In this document: piece by piece, positions 54,913-64,000 of the stretch
How the letters are laid out: each line of letters opens with the position of its first letter
How positions within the stretch are numbered: the stretch's first letter is position 1
DNA from: Albula goreensis
Lineage: Eukaryota > Chordata > Actinopteri > Albuliformes > Albulidae
Direction of reading: 5' to 3'
Length of the DNA stretch: 64,000 bases
Assembly (NCBI GenBank): GCA_022829145.1
Contig: CM040758.1
Coordinates: 17,805,075-17,869,074, forward strand
Position numbers and translations under genes: made by a program
Notes under the pieces: model-generated
Databases searched by the model: none
The model's input: only the letters and a program-made list of their open reading frames with translations
Told to the model about the DNA's origin: nothing

Positions 54913-55730
54913 TTCCACCATGCATTACTTCAAACATTCAATTAACCTGTAGTTAAAAATTTGAAATAAACCAGCCCAGTTTTTCAAAGCAGAGTTTATA
55001 TTGTGAAAAAGAATATCCAACATCCTTAATATATACACTAAACTCACCTCACCTTTGCAGCAGTAATGATTTGGGATTCACACACTACAAGCTACAAGCA
55101 TGTTTGGCGCGTTTGTTGTGTTTTTGTGAGGTAATGTTTGAATCGTCAGCAGCCTACCCCACTGACTTGCTGAGTCATGTAAACATTTGTCTCAGATTAA
55201 ATCAAATATGACACTCCAAGAAATACATATTCATATATGTACAACAGGATTTTTATGCAGACCGCACAAATGTACATGTTTAGTGGAGGAAAGTTAATAT
55301 GCATTATTTCTAGCAATGCGACTACCAGCCACTAAAGTAGCTCTGCAGATTCAGTCATCTCAGAGCTAGTACAAGGAGGGGGGAAAAATAAGAACAATCA
55401 GTCCTGTAATGTATTTATACCTTACAGTTTATGGAAACGCTGCACTTTTCCTCCCCCTGGGTCTACCTCAGATGGATGATCAGGGAGGTGGTGCCATCAT
55501 CTAGCTGCCGAGCAAACCAGAAGAACATCCTTTAGTGTCATCTCACAGGAGTCTGTTGATTTGGCCTCTCCATATGCATACAAACTTTGGTTCAGTACAA
55601 GGCATTGCTTTTCAGTCTGATATACTGTGTGAGTGAATGCATAATCATGCTAAATGCATTAAGGACACACAGCTCAGTGTGTTAAAAAATCCATTAGAAA
55701 CTAAATAACTAAATCATAAGTACAGGACAA

Positions 55731-55750
55731 GAGCTGGGGAGAGCTGGGGA
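55731..55750. repeat. 10-bp tandem duplication
   Basis: GAGCTGGGGA occurs twice with no spacer, in tusc3 intron 6. Confidence 0.85.
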
Positions 55751-55924
55751 AAGGTGCAGCCTGAAGAGGTGAGTGTTCAGGTTAAATATCAGATTAGTGA
55801 AATAATAAAATATAGAATTAAATCTTCACTCTCACTGATATCTGAAATAAAAGTATTTTTGTTTTGTTTTTTAGCCCGCATTATTTGAATAAATGAATAT
55901 TCTCTGAAGAGAAATTGAGGTTCC

Positions 55925-56050
55925 CCTCATGTTGCGAGGCTCTGCCAACTGTATACCATCTGCTGTTCGAACCTGCAACCTTCAGCTGACAAAATAGGGT
56001 CCCTGACCACAACTCCATACTGCTACGCCTATTTCTATTCTGCAGGCAGC
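55925..56050 (-). mobile_element. tRNA-derived SINE head fragment
   Basis: TGTTCGAACCTGCAACCTTC, then CTGACCACAACTCCATACTG. On the minus strand this gives the B box GGTTCGAACA preceded by a decayed acceptor and D-arm region. It is the same family as the other SINE remnants here. The cloverleaf is not intact, so it is not a tRNA gene. Confidence 0.6.
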
Positions 56051-58753
56051 TGTCCCAACTAAACACAATTCCCTTGGAGTACAGTGTACTTACTGTGCCC
56101 AGAACTGTATAATTGCATAGATAAATGTTGTACAGTTGGTGCTTTTAGGTGAAAATGAGCTTATTTAGCTTTGACTCTTAGTGCTAGCTAGATTTTTCAT
56201 CTAAAGAACAATTCTGCAGATGAGAAAGTATGGCTTTCAGACATAGTTAGAGGCAGATTGGGGGCGGTGAAGGGGTGAAAGAGAAGTGGGGGGCATAAAA
56301 TTTTAATAGGCAAGCAGGAAAAAGCTACATTGTTGTTGTATTTTAGTTGTTTATTCACAAACAGTCCTCCTGTCTAGTTCCAGCAGAGTTAACATCAGCA
56401 GAAACATATGCCATTTGCTGCTGGGGTTCATTGCTTCTATGTTTCCACTTGGAGGGTGAGGAATGCGATGGAGGCGCGTTCTAGCGAAAAGGTCTATCCC
56501 CTTCAGACCTTTCAGAGCGTTGCAGCACAGTCCTCACAATCAGCGCGCATCTCCTTCTCTTCCTTTTGGACTTTTGTTTAAGACTCTTGGTGAATATCGC
56601 TGCAAATACCAAACCACGTCCCTGTTATTATTTTGAGTGGAGTTGCAGCTTTTTTCGTACACTGCAGTTCTTCTGTAAAAAACCCATGTGAGGTCCCAGT
56701 CCCTCTGTCTCCCCATTAATCTGTATGCCCCTCATGCAAGGCACATCGAGTTGTGCCATTAAAATGATTGATACCCAACCTTTAATGTGACTCAGTGAGT
56801 ACAGGTGGGTCCTGAGACCATGACAGGTTTAAGGCGGGGCCGTGTTATAAGATAGCTGTGTCCAGCACTCTGTTTTGGTGGGAAACCGTCAGTTACATTC
56901 CACCATGGGACCAGGGGGTTTAAACTGGCCAGGGTCACTGCTACATGTTCCTCACAACTATGCACTAGGGGTCTGCAAGTTACAAGTTGTCCTAAGTGAC
57001 AGACATGCATCTCTTTGATTTGTGCTCGCTCTCTTCAGTAGTACTGTGTGGACTGTACAGTATGCAGTAATCCCTGATTCACAGCCAGGTTGACTTGGGG
57101 GAATGCATGCACTTCCCCTACAGTGTTCCTGTATGCAGCAAGCTGGTATCACACTAGCATGTCAATCTGAATGGAATACCATTTCACATAATTTCATGAG
57201 TACAAAATGTTAGAATGTTAAAAGCTATGAGGTGTCTGAATATAATACCTGTGTGTTGGACAAGCATTCATTCACATGGCCACTTTACAAGACCGACTGA
57301 TAAATGTCCTTGGGTTTTACAGCGTTCAGAGAATCACTACAAGCGACCCTCTCTCTAGCTCTGCAGCGGAGCGGGAGAATGTACAGTCTGCAAGAATGCA
57401 CTGAGGACACCAACTGGAGATGCAGGGAGAGAACTCGGGGCCAAATTTAGGAACAAGCCGTTTGCTATGCACCCCGAAGGGCAGTCCAGTCCCACTGCAG
57501 CAGAGTTTTTTTTTTCCTGATTTTTTTTGTCCAGCCTGCTTGGCTGTAAAATGATCCCTCTTCCATTGTGCTTCCAAACAACAGCATAAATAAGAGACTG
57601 CTCTTCACACTGTCACGAGCCGCACCTGCCTACTCAGTGAGACTCAGGCTCCCACACGAGCAGCTCATGCCCCAAATAACCACTCTCAGCTTTCACGGTG
57701 TTCTGTTCTTTTTTAAATATTTGTCCTCCCATTTTTTTTTCCAAGGGATACTTTTCTTACTTTTCTGACCAAACACTTTCTTTTATCCAGAGCACCCAAC
57801 ATGACTTGCTTTTCTACATTAAATGTGGGTAGCATTGATATCTCAAACGTACACTTCTCCTGGTTTAGTTTTATTTTGAAGAATGTGTTGCAGAGACCTT
57901 CCCAAAGCGAAATTGAAAATGGAAAATTGAAAACAAAAAAACAAATTAAATGATGTGTTATGCCAGTGAGGGTCAAGTTAGCAGTTGGTTGTTAGCCTAC
58001 GGACTACCAGCTTTAATCCATTTACACAGCTTGAAGGCCACAAGCCAATGCACCAGATATCCTTACATCGCTGGAAATACATTGCCCTAGGATTCAATAC
58101 CACAGATTATTTCAGGAACTCTGGAAGCAACTAAACATGTAAATTTATTGGGGATTTAAAAATTCCAAAAGGAAGATACACAAGATACACAATTCACATC
58201 CAGAAAAATACAATAAAAAACACAGGAGTGGACGTGATGTCATTTCACAACTGTGAATATTAATTTTAGGAAAGTGAATGATGAAGTGTTTGGATGCTGA
58301 TGCTGAAGGGTTGTGTTTGGAATAAGCGAAAGGATTCATTTCTGTGGGTATAGTTTGGGTGGCAGGGTTTTGGTTATTTGTTGCCAGCCCCACTCATGCT
58401 CCAGCCTGGTAGGTGGACACAATTGGCAGTAAAGCCTATGAAGTAGAGTGAGTTGTGGACAGGTGCTCTATAGAGGCTGTCTGTGTGATGTCTGACACTG
58501 AGCCAGAGACCTAGAGATCACTCACTGATTAAGACATATCCATGTACAGAGAGCCTTAAATGAGGATTTTCGATGTCTCAATGTTTAGACTTCTTTAACC
58601 ATTCCCTCAATTTTTCTCTATCCTATTCTCTTTGGTACTTTCCCCTTTTTCCTTTTCTTATCTCCCCATGCTGCTGTCCTCTCCTTCTCTCCGTCTCTCT
58701 CTCCCTCCTCCTCCTCCCCCTCCTCTCTCTGGCTCTCTCCCCCTCTCTTGCAG

Positions 58754-58817
58754 AGCTACATCCATGGGAGCAGCCAGGCCCAGTTTGTGGCAGAGTCCCA
58801 CATCATCCTCCTCCTGA
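58754..58817 (+). CDS. tusc3: tusc3 exon 7: loop into third helix
   Basis: Encodes residues 256-276, SYIHGSSQAQFVAESHIILL and L, plus the first base of codon 277. VAESHIILL matches TUSC3 (MAGT1 has VAETHIVLL). The residues begin the third membrane helix. The acceptor CTCTCTTGCAG ends a very long pyrimidine tract. The donor CTGA|GTATCC is weaker than the others in this gene but gives the correct phase 1, rejoining as AAT (Asn277) with the next exon. Confidence 0.95.

Positions 58818-64000
<5,183 letters not shown>

Overview
The window is vertebrate genomic DNA, almost certainly from a ray-finned (teleost-type) fish. It is AT-rich and mostly non-coding, with long (CA)n/(TG)n microsatellites, fish-type tRNA-derived SINEs, and remnants of hAT and Tc1/mariner transposons. 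The coding parts are short exons bounded by GT/AG splice sites. Nearly all open frames in the window are chance frames in introns or intergenic DNA and are not annotated.

Two genes lie head to head. On the minus strand, at 7216-7254, is a 13-codon first coding exon (MDRSTSLDIEALK) that I assign to sgcz (zeta-sarcoglycan). The rest of that gene would lie left of the window, so 1-7215 is its intron 1. On the plus strand, from 11253 to past the right edge, is tusc3 (N33), the OST3/OST6-type thioredoxin-like subunit of the oligosaccharyltransferase. Eight coding exons were placed: 11253-11357, 34599-34768, 37482-37599, 39539-39679, 41289-41429, 41759-41848, 58754-58817 and 60993-61067. Their phases join into 301 continuous codons with no break. 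The last roughly 35-45 codons (fourth membrane helix and C-terminus) are not in the window. The order sgcz (minus), then tusc3 (plus), matches what I recall of human 8p22, so the linkage looks ancient.

The 4 kb between the two start codons (7255-11252) should hold both promoters. On the tusc3 side a near-consensus ZNF143/THAP11 element (11151-11169) and an inverted CCAAT box (11189-11193) lie about 100 bp upstream of the ATG. A 119-bp (TG)n tract (8895-9013) and two degraded SINEs lie between the promoters.

Region by region: 1-7215 is sgcz intron 1, with a 41-bp tandem repeat and several microsatellites. 7216-11252 holds sgcz exon 1 and the shared intergenic region. 11358-34598 is the 23-kb tusc3 intron 1, with a Tc1-like transposase fossil near 15.1-15.8 kb and an internally deleted hAT element at 23679-24395. 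34599-41848 is a cluster of exons 2-6. 41849-58753 is the 16.9-kb intron 6, with more SINE remnants. 58754-64000 holds exons 7 and 8 and the start of intron 8.

I found no sign of a previously undescribed gene system. The points most worth a second look are the conserved sgcz micro-exon and divergent arrangement, the ZNF143 promoter site, the hAT deletion derivative, two perfect intronic inverted repeats, and a CpG-rich patch in intron 2.
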